Source: a virus. From it: a stretch of DNA of 64,000 nucleotides. Position 1 is the stretch's first letter, and the number at the start of each line of letters is the position of its first letter. Of the stretch, positions 48,909 through 57,939 are shown one piece after another. Both the position numbers and the translations under genes were made by a program. The stretch is taken from positions 1 through 64,000 of IMG/VR virus record IMGVR_UViG_3300030329_006380; one strand, 5' to 3'. The notes under the pieces are model-generated. The model saw only the letters and a list, made by a program, of their open reading frames with translations, searched no databases and was not told the DNA's origin.

Positions 48909-50183
48909 TTATCCAACAAATACCGAAACCGGTACCTGCTGTATAACTTTATTAACAGAATCTGCCATAGCGGCTTCGCTCTCAGAAAGTTTTTGGTATG
49001 TCATTTCATCTAGCATTGTCTTAAGTTCTTCGCGCAACTTTTCTTGCTCTTCTTTTGCTTGCGAAAATAAATCCGAGGCATTCAAAGTAACTGATTCTCC
49101 GGGTATCGGGACAGTTTGAAATTTCCCCCTAATTTGCCCCAGCGTTTCTTTACTTAAGGCCAAAGCAAACCTCCGAATCCATTGCTTTCCTATACTATTA
49201 ATATTAGCATATGGGATATTTGCAAATGGTATCGTATTCATGTTATTGATGCCATCAACGCCAGTTGTTCTATCTGAGTCATCATCCCATGCGTCTGTTT
49301 GGACTGAAAACTCCACCCACATTTTAGTTGGTTGTACTCGATTTGTCGAGGGGAATATCCTTAATTTATTATTTTTTATCTCATATGAATAATGCGAAAT
49401 TCTTGTATATAATGAATCCTCGAATGCCATGGCTTGCAATTTATTCTGCCATGCTGGGATTACTTCAAAGCTTGAATCGTCTGTATACTGTCCATAGCTG
49501 AACATATTGCCGATAACATTTAACCCGCCATAATACCCAAAAAACCGCCACATTGCTTGCGGAGTTTTATAATACACTTTTTTAATAAATATTTTTTTAT
49601 TGCCAATTTTATTATCGCCCAAATTTGAATCAGAATACGGTAGCGATGATGTGGCAAACGCAGAGGAAGATATAATTGTCTGCAAGTCATAATCCTGCTG
49701 ATTAACAACCGTGTTGAAAGAAGCAGAGTATATAGTTTCGTTGCCACCTAAACCAATTTCCGCTTCAACACCCTCAGAAAAGCGGCGCGCATATTCAAAT
49801 CTCACTTTTGGGAACTTCAAAGCAACGCCAGTTGGGCCCGAACTTATCTCACCCTTATGGTCAAAGGTCCCAGTTGTGTTTCCTAGAACGTTCGATAAAA
49901 CATTTTTTGATTGATGTAGATTAACAATGTAAGAGTATTCCAAGCACGACTCTTCATATGCTGAATATATGTTCCCCTTCGTTAGCTCAATGTCCAGTAC
50001 ATCTCCACCTAATTTTTTATAAGTATAGGCGACTTGTTTGAGTGCGCCAGTGAAAAACTCCGTACTCGATGTGTAGACCCCAAATGGCAAACTGGCTTCT
50101 ATAGTAGCTTGTGCATCAGAGCTAGTCACCGGTAAAGTAATCGCGCTAGTGGTGCTTGCTGGCGTAAGTGTTGGATGGGACAT
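48909..50183 (-). CDS. Neck protein (gp13-like)
   Basis: 424 residues. The C-terminal third carries the gp13-type pattern: a Gly/Asn stretch, then GKQWIRRFALALSKETLGQIRGKFQTVPIPGESVTLNASDL and a helix with AKEEQEKLREEL. It closes the head after packaging and receives the tail. First gene after the capsid terminator, with its own motif TAAACTACTTA and GAGGAG start. Confidence 0.82.
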   Translation of the reverse strand: MSHPTLTPASTTSAITLPVTSSDAQATIEASLPFGVYTSSTEFFTGALKQVAYTYKKLGGDVLDIELTKGNIYSAYEESCLEYSYIVNLHQSKNVLSNVLGNTTGTFDHKGEISSGPTGVALKFPKVRFEYARRFSEGVEAEIGLGGNETIYSASFNTVVNQQDYDLQTIISSSAFATSSLPYSDSNLGDNKIGNKKIFIKKVYYKTPQAMWRFFGYYGGLNVIGNMFSYGQYTDDSSFEVIPAWQNKLQAMAFEDSLYTRISHYSYEIKNNKLRIFPSTNRVQPTKMWVEFSVQTDAWDDDSDRTTGVDGINNMNTIPFANIPYANINSIGKQWIRRFALALSKETLGQIRGKFQTVPIPGESVTLNASDLFSQAKEEQEKLREELKTMLDEMTYQKLSESEAAMADSVNKVIQQVPVSVFVG

Positions 50184-50201
50184 AATATTCTCTCCTCACA
50201 G

Positions 50202-50212
50202 TAAGTAGTTTA
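50202..50212 (-). promoter_or_regulatory. Candidate late promoter motif TAAACTACTTA
   Basis: Identical to 8927-8937. It lies between the capsid terminator and the gp13-type gene, 19 bases before its start, so it overlaps or abuts the ribosome site region; a very short leader would result. Confidence 0.4.
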
Positions 50213-50220
50213 AAAAATAC

Positions 50221-50256
50221 AAAACCCCACCTCAAACTGGTCAAGGCGGGGTTTTT
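50221..50256 (-). terminator. Intrinsic terminator after the major capsid gene
   Basis: AAAACCCCGCCT paired with AGGTGGGGTTTT (one mismatch) across a 12-base middle, with T-runs on both sides. It limits read-through from the highly expressed capsid gene. Confidence 0.88.
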
Positions 50257-50279
50257 GTATGATCAAAGATCAATCAGGA

Positions 50280-52016
50280 TTAGCCAAGGAAGTCCTTGAT
50301 GACGACCAAACCGTACATGTCAGGACGAACCATCTTCTTAGCATACCGAGTCATGACTCCCTTACGGGGCACGAAGTCCTCGGTACCGAAGATCGTAGGA
50401 GTGACTTGCAGGGGGACGTAAGGAGCGTATACGTAGCCGCTTTCTAAGAAGCTTCCACCATTACGTCCAACAAGAACCACATTTCGTGGGAAATAGGGAT
50501 CAACATAGACATCCCACTTCTTACTGAGTGTACCTGCTTTCACGGCACCAGCAGTGCCGGCAGCATCGTCATGGGTCACACTGGCGCGGAAACCAGAAGT
50601 AAACTCAAGAAGGTTAGCTGTCTCGGGGCCAACAACAATAAAGTTTGCTCCACCCCTCAGCACCTTGCGGTGAATCTGAGCCGAAATATCATTGATAGTT
50701 TCGAGAAGAGTCTCGTACCATTCGCTAACAGTACCAGTGAAGTCTGCTCCGAGAAGCGATTCATTGGAAAAAGTACTGATGTCGGTACCAGTTCCACGAT
50801 CCACAAAACGACCTGGGCGACGTGACCAGTAATATGTTCCGGCGGTCGCGCCTTGGACGAGATCATTCAAGATTTCTCGATCAATTTCGAGCGCAATTTG
50901 CTCAGACAAAATACCAGTCAGTTCAACTTCGGCATCAAGGTTATGATAAGCGTTCAAGTCCTGACCAAGTTCCGGCGACCATTTAGCTTTGAGCTTCTTG
51001 GTAATCGCCGTGACTGCTACGCTGTCGACCTTAATGTCGATCTCGGGAATCTGATTTTTCCCATCGGTGACTGAGGCTCCAGTCTGTCCGCCTGCTGATA
51101 CGCCAGCTTCTTCAAGACCCCAATCAGATGCACCAACAACAGCACCAAGAGCATTGGCGGGGTTGAAGTTATCAACGATCGGATATGAAATAATATGTTC
51201 GTCCTGTGAGGTGGTCACCGCTGCGGCGGCGCCGTCGACGATGGTAAAGGTAACGGTTTTATCTGCACCGGTACCAGAAATCGATGTCAGACGCCTGACG
51301 AGCACGTCATCACCATCCAAATCTGTGATCTCAATAGCACCAAGCATATCTTCGTTGAAATTATACGTACCGGACATTATGCATGTAAGCTGTATAATTC
51401 CCTTGTCAGAATCAGCAGCTAAAAGATCCGGATCGTAACGAATAAGTTTTTTCTGTGCATCGGTCAAGGCACCAATCGTAGTAGCAGCAAAACCAGAGAC
51501 TGCGTTGAGTGTACAGGCAGCGGTAGAACCAGTAGGTGAAGAGTAAGCGTTGGCCATATTATAAAAGCCGCCACCCTCTTCAGTGACATCAGTGACACCG
51601 CCGGTCAAAGCACTAGCTACGACACCACCACCATAAAGGGAGTCGCCGGCATCAACGCCATGGCGACCAGTGGTTTGAGAACTGTAAGTAAAGTCCAGGA
51701 AGAAAATGAGGCCCGAGGGCAAGCTCATCGGCTGGACGGAAACGAGATCATTGGCAATCAATCCACCAAAGACCCTTCGAACGATTGGGAATGCAACGGC
51801 CGCAAAGCCTTCGACATCGCCAGCAGCCATGGAAGAAGCTTCACGAAGAAGCTCTTTGGCTTGATTTTCTAAAAGCAAAGACATACTCTGCTTGGTTCTT
51901 TCATCACCCAGACCTTCAAGAAGTCCGGTTTTTTCCCACTTATTAAGGATGGCTTCGCCTTCCTTTTGGACATTGCGATTAACAATACCCTCTGTCAATT
52001 TTTGTAAAATAGACAT
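50280..52016 (-). CDS. Major capsid protein (gp23-like)
   Basis: 578 residues (T4 gp23 521). HK97 fold of the T4 type. The N-terminal ~65 residues (LLENQAKELLREASSM) are the part that gp21-type proteases remove; the mature start is likely near the FAAVAFPIVRRVFGGLIANDLVSVQPM block, which is the hallmark of gp23. Later blocks include VDSVAVTAITKKLKAKWSPELGQDL and the C-terminal PRNVVLVGRNG. A cleavage site of the (I/L)xE type is not pinpointed. GGAGG start; terminator after. Confidence 0.96.
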   Translation of the reverse strand: MSILQKLTEGIVNRNVQKEGEAILNKWEKTGLLEGLGDERTKQSMSLLLENQAKELLREASSMAAGDVEGFAAVAFPIVRRVFGGLIANDLVSVQPMSLPSGLIFFLDFTYSSQTTGRHGVDAGDSLYGGGVVASALTGGVTDVTEEGGGFYNMANAYSSPTGSTAACTLNAVSGFAATTIGALTDAQKKLIRYDPDLLAADSDKGIIQLTCIMSGTYNFNEDMLGAIEITDLDGDDVLVRRLTSISGTGADKTVTFTIVDGAAAAVTTSQDEHIISYPIVDNFNPANALGAVVGASDWGLEEAGVSAGGQTGASVTDGKNQIPEIDIKVDSVAVTAITKKLKAKWSPELGQDLNAYHNLDAEVELTGILSEQIALEIDREILNDLVQGATAGTYYWSRRPGRFVDRGTGTDISTFSNESLLGADFTGTVSEWYETLLETINDISAQIHRKVLRGGANFIVVGPETANLLEFTSGFRASVTHDDAAGTAGAVKAGTLSKKWDVYVDPYFPRNVVLVGRNGGSFLESGYVYAPYVPLQVTPTIFGTEDFVPRKGVMTRYAKKMVRPDMYGLVVIKDFLG

Positions 52017-52031
52017 TTAGTTTCCTCCTTT

Positions 52032-53132
52032 TTATTTTTTTATTCCAGCTAAAAGTTTCATTCTATCAGCAAAAGAAGCTTCGCGATCATTGCGTTTTTC
52101 TCTACGCGGAAAGAATGGTGAAGAGTTCTTATTTACAGCCTCGCTCAATGATTTTGGACCTCTCCTCTTCTTGATGGAAAGATCACTCACTGCGCTCTCA
52201 AGAGTCTCGTAAATTACTTTTGCCTCTTCAATGGTTTGTGCTTTAGAAATAGATTCGACAATTCTTTTCTTTTGTCGCTCATTCAAAGAGGAACTATTCA
52301 AGGCACGATTAATGTAGAGCAACCTAGCATTGGAGAGATTGACCTCATTAAGTTTGGTTTCAAATTTTTTGAAAACCTTTAAGTATTTTTCATTCTTTGT
52401 TTTATAGTCATCGAGTACACTCTCGGTAACCTTAAGTGTCTCTTCTAAGTTTTTATTTTTTTCTTCCAGATCTTCTTTCTCGGCTTTAAGTTCACCAATT
52501 GAAGCCAATAAAGCATAATTTTCTTCCATCTCTGCCGTGGGTTTATCGGCGCCGACCGCCCAGCCTGAGGGCTTAGGATCATAATCAAATTCAAGCTCTT
52601 CTAGAATTCCTTCTAAATCAATGTCTTCCAGATCAATGTCTTCATTTTCATGCAACGCGACTGCGGGTTGCTCAGCCGGCACCTCGGGCGCAAATTCTAC
52701 AGCATCTGACACTTCAATGTCTGATAAAATATTACCGCGGTCGGTCATATCCTCTGGGTCGACATTGTCCTGTTTTTGATCATAATCTAATTGTGCTGCC
52801 AGATCCTGCAAATCGATTGTTAATTCAATTTGGTCATCGTGCTCTGGTGCATGCGGAACTGTATCTAGCATTTCTGTGCCAGTAAAAGGAATCTGCGATA
52901 GGGTTACTTCTTCCTCTGGAGATAATTCCACTGTCATACCTGTCGGCGACGAAGCTTCCTCTTGATCGGTGGTATCATCAAAAAACCTCTCTAAATCTTG
53001 TTCCAATAGAGAGTTGACGGCTTCTTTAATTTCAGTTGAATATTTCTCAATAACAGCAGCTTCTGCGTTTTTGATTGCAGCCTCTTTTAAAGCGGTTGCA
53101 TCTACGATAGCTTGATCAAGCAGACTGGACAT
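52032..53132 (-). CDS. Prohead scaffold protein (gp22-like)
   Basis: 366 residues. Acidic and helical; residues about 215-290 are a coiled coil (ELKAEKEDLEEKNKNLEETLKV). It stands directly before the capsid gene and after the protease, the place of T4 gp22. The C-terminus SFADRMKLLAGIKK shares KLLAGIK with the 390-residue protein at 57932. Its own late-type motif is at 53165. Confidence 0.8.
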   Translation of the reverse strand: MSSLLDQAIVDATALKEAAIKNAEAAVIEKYSTEIKEAVNSLLEQDLERFFDDTTDQEEASSPTGMTVELSPEEEVTLSQIPFTGTEMLDTVPHAPEHDDQIELTIDLQDLAAQLDYDQKQDNVDPEDMTDRGNILSDIEVSDAVEFAPEVPAEQPAVALHENEDIDLEDIDLEGILEELEFDYDPKPSGWAVGADKPTAEMEENYALLASIGELKAEKEDLEEKNKNLEETLKVTESVLDDYKTKNEKYLKVFKKFETKLNEVNLSNARLLYINRALNSSSLNERQKKRIVESISKAQTIEEAKVIYETLESAVSDLSIKKRRGPKSLSEAVNKNSSPFFPRREKRNDREASFADRMKLLAGIKK

Positions 53133-53164
53133 AGTGAATCTCCTAGAAAAAATAGTATTCAGTG

Positions 53165-53175
53165 TAATAAATAGT
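53165..53175 (-). promoter_or_regulatory. Candidate late promoter motif ACTATTTATTA
   Basis: Matches the 14850 site over 11 bases, with further similarity downstream (ACACTGAA against ACATTGAG). It lies 33 bases upstream of the scaffold start in a 79-base gap, and would drive scaffold and capsid. Confidence 0.5.
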
Positions 53176-53211
53176 AATCAGGTCTTTTAAAGGAAGTTTT
53201 TTTGTCGGAGG

Positions 53212-53604
53212 CTAAGAGTTGTCAGTTAACTGAGCTTCGAGTTCTTTAATTTTTTGTTCCAATGTTTCCGTATACGTAAGGGCACGAACCGATTTGACTA
53301 CCCAAAAAGGCTCTCTATATACTAATGGATACTTAATCAATATCCATAGATCATTATTGGCTTTGTGCGGAACCCAATACCACTCATCGGGTGCACCAAG
53401 CCGAGCGTGCGCTTCATCATAATCAAAAGGAATTGGCACATAATCTTTGTCTTCTCGATTCCACAATTCTTTGACTGCCGCTGTAGTCGGCACTATACTT
53501 AAATCAAAGATTTTCTTGAAACCAAACAATGGTTGGTTAGGTTGAAAAAAGACATCAAACATCCTCTCTGTCGTAACTTTATATCTTCGAGTACTTACTT
53601 TCAT
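53212..53604 (-). CDS. Hypothetical virion-cluster protein
   Basis: 130 residues, rich in Trp and Tyr (LGAPDEWYWVPHKANNDLWILIKYPLVYREPFWVV), with a short C-terminal coiled coil (LEQKIKELEAQL). Not recognised. GAGGAG start. Between the surface-type gene cluster and the scaffold. Confidence 0.65.
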   Translation of the reverse strand: MKVSTRRYKVTTERMFDVFFQPNQPLFGFKKIFDLSIVPTTAAVKELWNREDKDYVPIPFDYDEAHARLGAPDEWYWVPHKANNDLWILIKYPLVYREPFWVVKSVRALTYTETLEQKIKELEAQLTDNS

Positions 53605-53624
53605 CTCTTCTCCTCAATAACCAT

Positions 53625-54770
53625 TTAAGATTCGTTGACAAATAATAGTCCTTCAGTCTGTGCATCGGTGTCTCGGGCAACACCGTAAGCCAATATACCT
53701 CCCGAAGCATCCAATATCTTTGTTCTGTTATATATTTTTCCGGGGGAAAGTGTTATCTGCCTAGCATATCCCACTGACCATAGGGGGTCCACAGCATATT
53801 GAAATATCATAGGTTCATAAATAAACCTTACTTCTGTACCGTCTTGAACTAGCCCAGAATTTGCCTCGTCTATGGTGTTACCGCCGCGGCGCAGGTCATA
53901 CTGGCAACCTCGTATGTATTTCCAACCGGCATCGGGCTTAGCACCATCGGCACTTCCACTGTCCCAGACTTTTATCGTGACGCCAAAGCCTCCGCCATCG
54001 GAACCCCCGAATGCGCTATACTCGCTGCCAAGAGCATGGTGCGTGGTTTTGAAAACATCGGTATAAGAGCCTCCATAGAGGCCGCCATGCATTGCATAAA
54101 GTCTCCAAGGCTCCGAAGCAGAACTTCGATGGGCGGCGCCGGTGACATAAGGAACGAGCCAGCAACCAGCGCCAAAAAAAGTAGCAACACTTGCATTCTC
54201 ATGATCACGCATAAAGTGGAAAAAGATACACTCAGCGGTTTCTAAAATATATGAATACCGAAGAGATCTTGAAGTAATATCTGTAAGGGCGGCCTTAGAC
54301 CAGCCTGACCAACGCGCTGATCCGCTAGAAAAAACATTTATTGCGCCGGCGCTGGCATTGTCTTCGGTCCATCCACCCGCAACCCCATAGGCGCCGGTGC
54401 AAATGGTGTCTTCTCCGGCAAATGGGGCGTATCCCATATATAAATAAGTATCGCTGCTGTTATCTGACTCGCCGGCACATACCTGTGCTGCGGGTGGGCC
54501 CATGACCGCGCCTCCATCGTCCTCCCCCTGAACAAAAACAATTCTTTGATCGCTATAATCCTCGCCTGTTGTTTTTGGCGCAATAACAATAGCATTTGTG
54601 CCTGATGCATGTGTTGCAGATCCAGAAACCACCTTCCAATAGTTACTAGCTTCCACGGCTGCGGATATATGGTGTAAGCACCCAGTTAAATGGCCGGTTG
54701 TGGCAAAATCTGTGGGACCCAAGTCCCTGACCGCGCTCATTTTCCAAGTTAATGTAGGTAAATCTGCCAT
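53625..54770 (-). CDS. Surface-type virion protein
   Basis: 381 residues, rich in Gly, Ser, Ala and Thr with many aromatic residues and few charges; beta-rich with repeated phrases such as YAMHGGLYGGSYTDV and GGSDGGGFGVTIKVWDSGSADG. This composition fits capsid decoration or fibre proteins. No receptor domain is identified. It belongs to a run of four such genes (53625-56073) inside the head cluster. Confidence 0.65.
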   Translation of the reverse strand: MADLPTLTWKMSAVRDLGPTDFATTGHLTGCLHHISAAVEASNYWKVVSGSATHASGTNAIVIAPKTTGEDYSDQRIVFVQGEDDGGAVMGPPAAQVCAGESDNSSDTYLYMGYAPFAGEDTICTGAYGVAGGWTEDNASAGAINVFSSGSARWSGWSKAALTDITSRSLRYSYILETAECIFFHFMRDHENASVATFFGAGCWLVPYVTGAAHRSSASEPWRLYAMHGGLYGGSYTDVFKTTHHALGSEYSAFGGSDGGGFGVTIKVWDSGSADGAKPDAGWKYIRGCQYDLRRGGNTIDEANSGLVQDGTEVRFIYEPMIFQYAVDPLWSVGYARQITLSPGKIYNRTKILDASGGILAYGVARDTDAQTEGLLFVNES

Positions 54771-54790
54771 TTCTTAAATACTCCAAAAAA

Positions 54791-55060
54791 TCAAGGGGAT
54801 GCGGATCCAACAGCAACAGTGCCATGGCTACCAGTTATAGTACTAAGTGATTTACCGCCACCGAATATTCCACTGCCAGTAAGATGCGGCAGAATAGTGG
54901 CACTACCAGTTGGGCCAATTGCGTATCGCATGCCTCCTGCGACAACGACGATTTCAGATTGCCAGCGGCGTGATCCGACTGGGTACTTCTCTATTAGGGA
55001 AGTCAATTCAAGATCATCTACAACCTTCCACACTCCATCTTCTAATATTAATCTAGCCAT
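54791..55060 (-). CDS. Small Gly-rich virion protein
   Basis: 89 residues. A helical/strand start (LILEDGVWKVVDDLELTSL) is followed by a Gly/Ser/Thr-rich end. The ribosome site is weak; ATG is two bases after the stop of the preceding gene, suggesting translational coupling. Function not recognised. Confidence 0.6.
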   Translation of the reverse strand: MARLILEDGVWKVVDDLELTSLIEKYPVGSRRWQSEIVVVAGGMRYAIGPTGSATILPHLTGSGIFGGGKSLSTITGSHGTVAVGSASP

Positions 55061-55062
55061 AA

Positions 55063-55533
55063 TTAGTTAACCCAAATCGAATGCCAAACAGCACCATTCC
55101 CTGAAATGAAGGCAATCGCTCCATAGTTTGAATTTATCACAACTGATGTTGCACCATCAATGGTATCCGATCCTGCACGTGCAACTGTAATATTCTTCGA
55201 GGATGCATTTCCAGATTTATCTTTTATCAAAAGAATTCGACCAGCTTGTGCAGATACTGCCGGCAGGTTAACTGTTATTGCTGTACTGGATGTGTCCACC
55301 AGTAATACGTGATCACTTGACCCCACAGAGTGAGGAGTACTTGATACATCTGTTACGGTCCAAATATTAACTGCCATGGCTATAGCTGCCTCCACTGCTT
55401 GTCTTAGAAATATATTGTTTGGTCCACCGCGTGATCCTAGAAAAAATGGTGCAACAGCGGCACCATATTCTGATGCCAAGTCCTGATTTGTTTGTATTGT
55501 GTGATCCCCACTCCATCTATTTCTCGTTGCCAA
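55063..55533 (-). CDS. Virion protein with fibre-type beta domain
   Basis: 156 residues from a TTG start (GAGG upstream). The second half follows a common fibre or head-decoration domain: HVLLVDTSSTAITVNLPAV, AGRILLIKDKSGNASSKNITV, GSDTIDGATSVVINSNYGAIAFIS, ending VWHSIWVN. Such domains occur repeatedly at tips of phage and adhesin fibres. Likely on the capsid or neck given the location. Confidence 0.7.
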   Translation of the reverse strand: MATRNRWSGDHTIQTNQDLASEYGAAVAPFFLGSRGGPNNIFLRQAVEAAIAMAVNIWTVTDVSSTPHSVGSSDHVLLVDTSSTAITVNLPAVSAQAGRILLIKDKSGNASSKNITVARAGSDTIDGATSVVINSNYGAIAFISGNGAVWHSIWVN

Positions 55534-55563
55534 AACAATCGACCTCGTTCAAAAGTTAAACGG

Positions 55564-56073
55564 TTAACCAACCCCCAAAGAACCAGTCCAGTTATCAAAA
55601 TCAACAGAGCCAGTGCTAATTGGTGTCAATCCTGCGATAATTGAAGCAGTGGCCTGATGGGCGGTGTCTCCCATCAAAAAAATGTCCTTTACACGCCACT
55701 CTCCGGTATAACTTTCACCCGGAGCAAGAACAAAATAATTTGCTCCGTAAGAACCGGCGTTCAACTCAAAGCCTTCACCGCCAGCTACTGATCCATCGGC
55801 GCCATGGTTCAATCCCCCAGTAGCAACAGTACCGATGCTTGCAAACCCAACTCTCATTGATCCCGTTGTCGATGCTCCAGCATGCGAGGTGCCGGCGCGA
55901 CCAACTGTGTTTCTAATTGTAACAAACTTAGAAACCCGTGGTAACGACACCTTTATTGGTCCAACACTATTTGATGCAGGTACAATTATTGACGAACTTA
56001 AATACGGAATTGCACTAGATTGATAAACACTAGTTGAGAACATTCCCGCTTTATGAGATTTAAATGTTGACAT
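55564..56073 (-). CDS. Surface-type virion protein
   Basis: 169 residues, Ser/Gly/Ala-rich and beta-rich, with a central MRVGFASIG and a FVLAPGESYTGEWRVKDIFL segment that looks like a jelly-roll strand pair, as in decoration proteins. Not recognised. AGGAT start. First of the four surface-type genes. Confidence 0.65.
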   Translation of the reverse strand: MSTFKSHKAGMFSTSVYQSSAIPYLSSSIIVPASNSVGPIKVSLPRVSKFVTIRNTVGRAGTSHAGASTTGSMRVGFASIGTVATGGLNHGADGSVAGGEGFELNAGSYGANYFVLAPGESYTGEWRVKDIFLMGDTAHQATASIIAGLTPISTGSVDFDNWTGSLGVG

Positions 56074-56079
56074 AGGATC

Positions 56080-56343
56080 CTACCTCTTGCGTTTTTTAAT
56101 ATAATTAGTACCACTAATGATACTTCGCTCTATTTCTTTCTGTTCTAAAAGCTCTTGTCTTCTTTTTTTCTTAATAAGGCGTTTTTTTCTATTCCTTATA
56201 GAAGATGGCTTTTCATATCTTTGCTTAGCTAAATATTCTTCTAAAATTTTTTCTTTCTTCACTTTCCTTGTGAATCTCTTGATTGCTCTCTCAACCGACT
56301 CACCGGTCTTGACTTTAACTTCTAAATTAACTGGCTTTGGCAT
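56080..56343 (-). CDS. rpsU: Ribosomal protein bS21-like
   Basis: 87 residues from ATG at 56343 (AAGGA five bases upstream). The bS21 pattern is clear: VKTGESVERAIKRFTRKV near 11-28, KILEEYLAKQRYEKPSSIRNRKK near 32-54, then a very basic tail about 20 residues longer than usual. bS21 sits on the 30S platform near the anti-Shine-Dalgarno and affects initiation. Phage-encoded bS21 is known from some large and marine phages. Here it lies among head genes, so it is likely made late and may bias ribosomes to phage messages. Confidence 0.85.
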   Translation of the reverse strand: MPKPVNLEVKVKTGESVERAIKRFTRKVKKEKILEEYLAKQRYEKPSSIRNRKKRLIKKKRRQELLEQKEIERSIISGTNYIKKRKR

Positions 56344-56351
56344 AATATTCC

Positions 56352-56759
56352 TTAAATCATTTTTTTCCAATTATCTGACAATGGACCAAAAATTTTATCT
56401 ACATCAACACCCGAGTCTCCGGCCGCGAAGTTTGATAGTGGCGAAGACGGGGACACTCCCTCTGTAGGGGATCCCGCACTATTTAAAGGTTGAGTTCCCT
56501 CAAAAAGATCTACGTCTCCATAAGAATCCCTTCCGATGGCATCCAGCATCTTCTGTTTTGTTTCATTAAGTTTTTTCTTGAAATTTTGCTTTTCTTCGCG
56601 AATAGCAGGAGGGTTAGCCTGAATTGTCTCTTTTTGAGCCCCTGTCCCTCTGACAACTTCTGTAATAATTCCGGATAGCACCCCCTCTTCGAAGATAACT
56701 TCCTTAATACACTGCTTGATTAACGGTTTTAAAATTTTTTTAAATTCGCTGGTTTTCAT
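56352..56759 (-). CDS. Head-cluster hypothetical protein
   Basis: 135 residues. Starts with a helical block (EFKKILKPLIKQCIKEVIFEEGVLSGIITEV) and ends in a Ser/Pro/Gly-rich part. The opening is like short helical peptides on several neighbours and may be a prohead-internal signal. Not recognised. ATG overlaps the end of the 199-residue gene. Confidence 0.65.
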   Translation of the reverse strand: MKTSEFKKILKPLIKQCIKEVIFEEGVLSGIITEVVRGTGAQKETIQANPPAIREEKQNFKKKLNETKQKMLDAIGRDSYGDVDLFEGTQPLNSAGSPTEGVSPSSPLSNFAAGDSGVDVDKIFGPLSDNWKKMI

Positions 56760-57339
56760 ATTCTCTCGCTAGTTGTTCGAAGGTATCATTTATTTTCTTA
56801 ATTAATTGTCTCTTGAGCGCATCATATAGCCCTTTGTCTCTAAATTTTTTCATGTCGTCTGTCAGAATCGAATCTATTTTAGTGCCAAAAATTTCAAAAA
56901 ACATATGTTCTAATTGCCATCGATCATCCCTTTCCAGAGCATTAATAAAGTTATTTCTTTCAGTTTCTACGTAATCAATAATTTTATTAATACGCTTATT
57001 CTCTGATTCTTCTTGAAGAGCCATCCTTCTCTTAAGAATCTGAGCCGGTGTCTCCCTGTCTAAATTAAGGATCAGGAACACTAAAATCGTTTGAATTGGA
57101 TAGCCGCGATGGTCGACTGTTCCAACTCTTAGATAATTAAGAAATTTTTTCCGAGCGGCGTCTGCTTCTTTTTGAAGAAGTTCGCGTTCATGCTGGGCCT
57201 TGGCTTTTTCCATCTCTGTTGGAATACGCTTTGATTTGTAGGTCTCTCCCGAGCCTTGAGGTTTCTCTATAGTATCAACTAATGAACCCCTTAAAGAAGC
57301 CTCAATCATCTCCATAAGAATTTTCTTTGTCAATTTCAT
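56740..57339 (-). CDS. Head-cluster helical protein
   Basis: 199 residues, almost entirely helical, starting KLTKKILMEMIEASL, a short amphipathic helix typical of proteins packaged in T4-like proheads. No membrane segment apart from a mildly hydrophobic TILVFLILNL. The start codon follows the protease stop directly. Internal core protein is inferred. Confidence 0.65.
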   Translation of the reverse strand: MKLTKKILMEMIEASLRGSLVDTIEKPQGSGETYKSKRIPTEMEKAKAQHERELLQKEADAARKKFLNYLRVGTVDHRGYPIQTILVFLILNLDRETPAQILKRRMALQEESENKRINKIIDYVETERNNFINALERDDRWQLEHMFFEIFGTKIDSILTDDMKKFRDKGLYDALKRQLIKKINDTFEQLAREYENQRI

Positions 57340-57939
57340 CTACTTGATCCCCAATACATCATTTAAGGCCTGATTGATTCTTTCTGCCTTAGAATCTTGT
57401 TTCTTCTCCTTCCACTCCTTCAACATAAATGCATTGGGAGTGGAAGGTTCAGAAACAATATCAAAACAAATAAGCTGGAAATCGTCTTCGACAATCGTAT
57501 CACCTCCTTCTTGTCGAACCGATCCCAAGCCCCGCGAAGAAATTCCAGTTTTAATATTAGACCTTATCAGTTCTTGCAATATTTTACCGGATGGTGTATT
57601 AAGCACCTCAATCTTTCCCATGACATTGGGGCCATCCCACCAGATTTCAGTGACTAAATGAGATACATTTTGAAGATTGATAACGGCTTCCGGTGGATGA
57701 TCTAACTCTCCAAGGGCGCGCCGCTCTTTAATTAAATTTAAATATTTTTTTATTTCTCGCTCCAAAATTGCTTGAGGGTATTTACGACCATTGCCGTTTC
57801 TACAATCTGCCTCTTGAAGTTTGCCAGAAAGGAAGACAACGCCACTGGCGGCGCGGACCTTCTCTTCTTCAGTTAAGAGATCTTGACATACGCCGTCGGC
57901 GCACAATTCATAGTATTCTCTAAGGACGTATTTACTCAT
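57340..57939 (-). CDS. Prohead maturation protease (gp21-like)
   Basis: 199 residues (T4 gp21 212). Serine protease that cleaves scaffold and capsid precursors. The herpes-protease-like fold shows H81 in GELDHP and the nucleophile Ser134/135 in KTGISSRGLGS, in the usual order. The front part has VVFLSGKLQEADCRNGNGRKYP, also typical. AGGA start overlaps the previous gene's end. Confidence 0.92.
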   Translation of the reverse strand: MSKYVLREYYELCADGVCQDLLTEEEKVRAASGVVFLSGKLQEADCRNGNGRKYPQAILEREIKKYLNLIKERRALGELDHPPEAVINLQNVSHLVTEIWWDGPNVMGKIEVLNTPSGKILQELIRSNIKTGISSRGLGSVRQEGGDTIVEDDFQLICFDIVSEPSTPNAFMLKEWKEKKQDSKAERINQALNDVLGIK

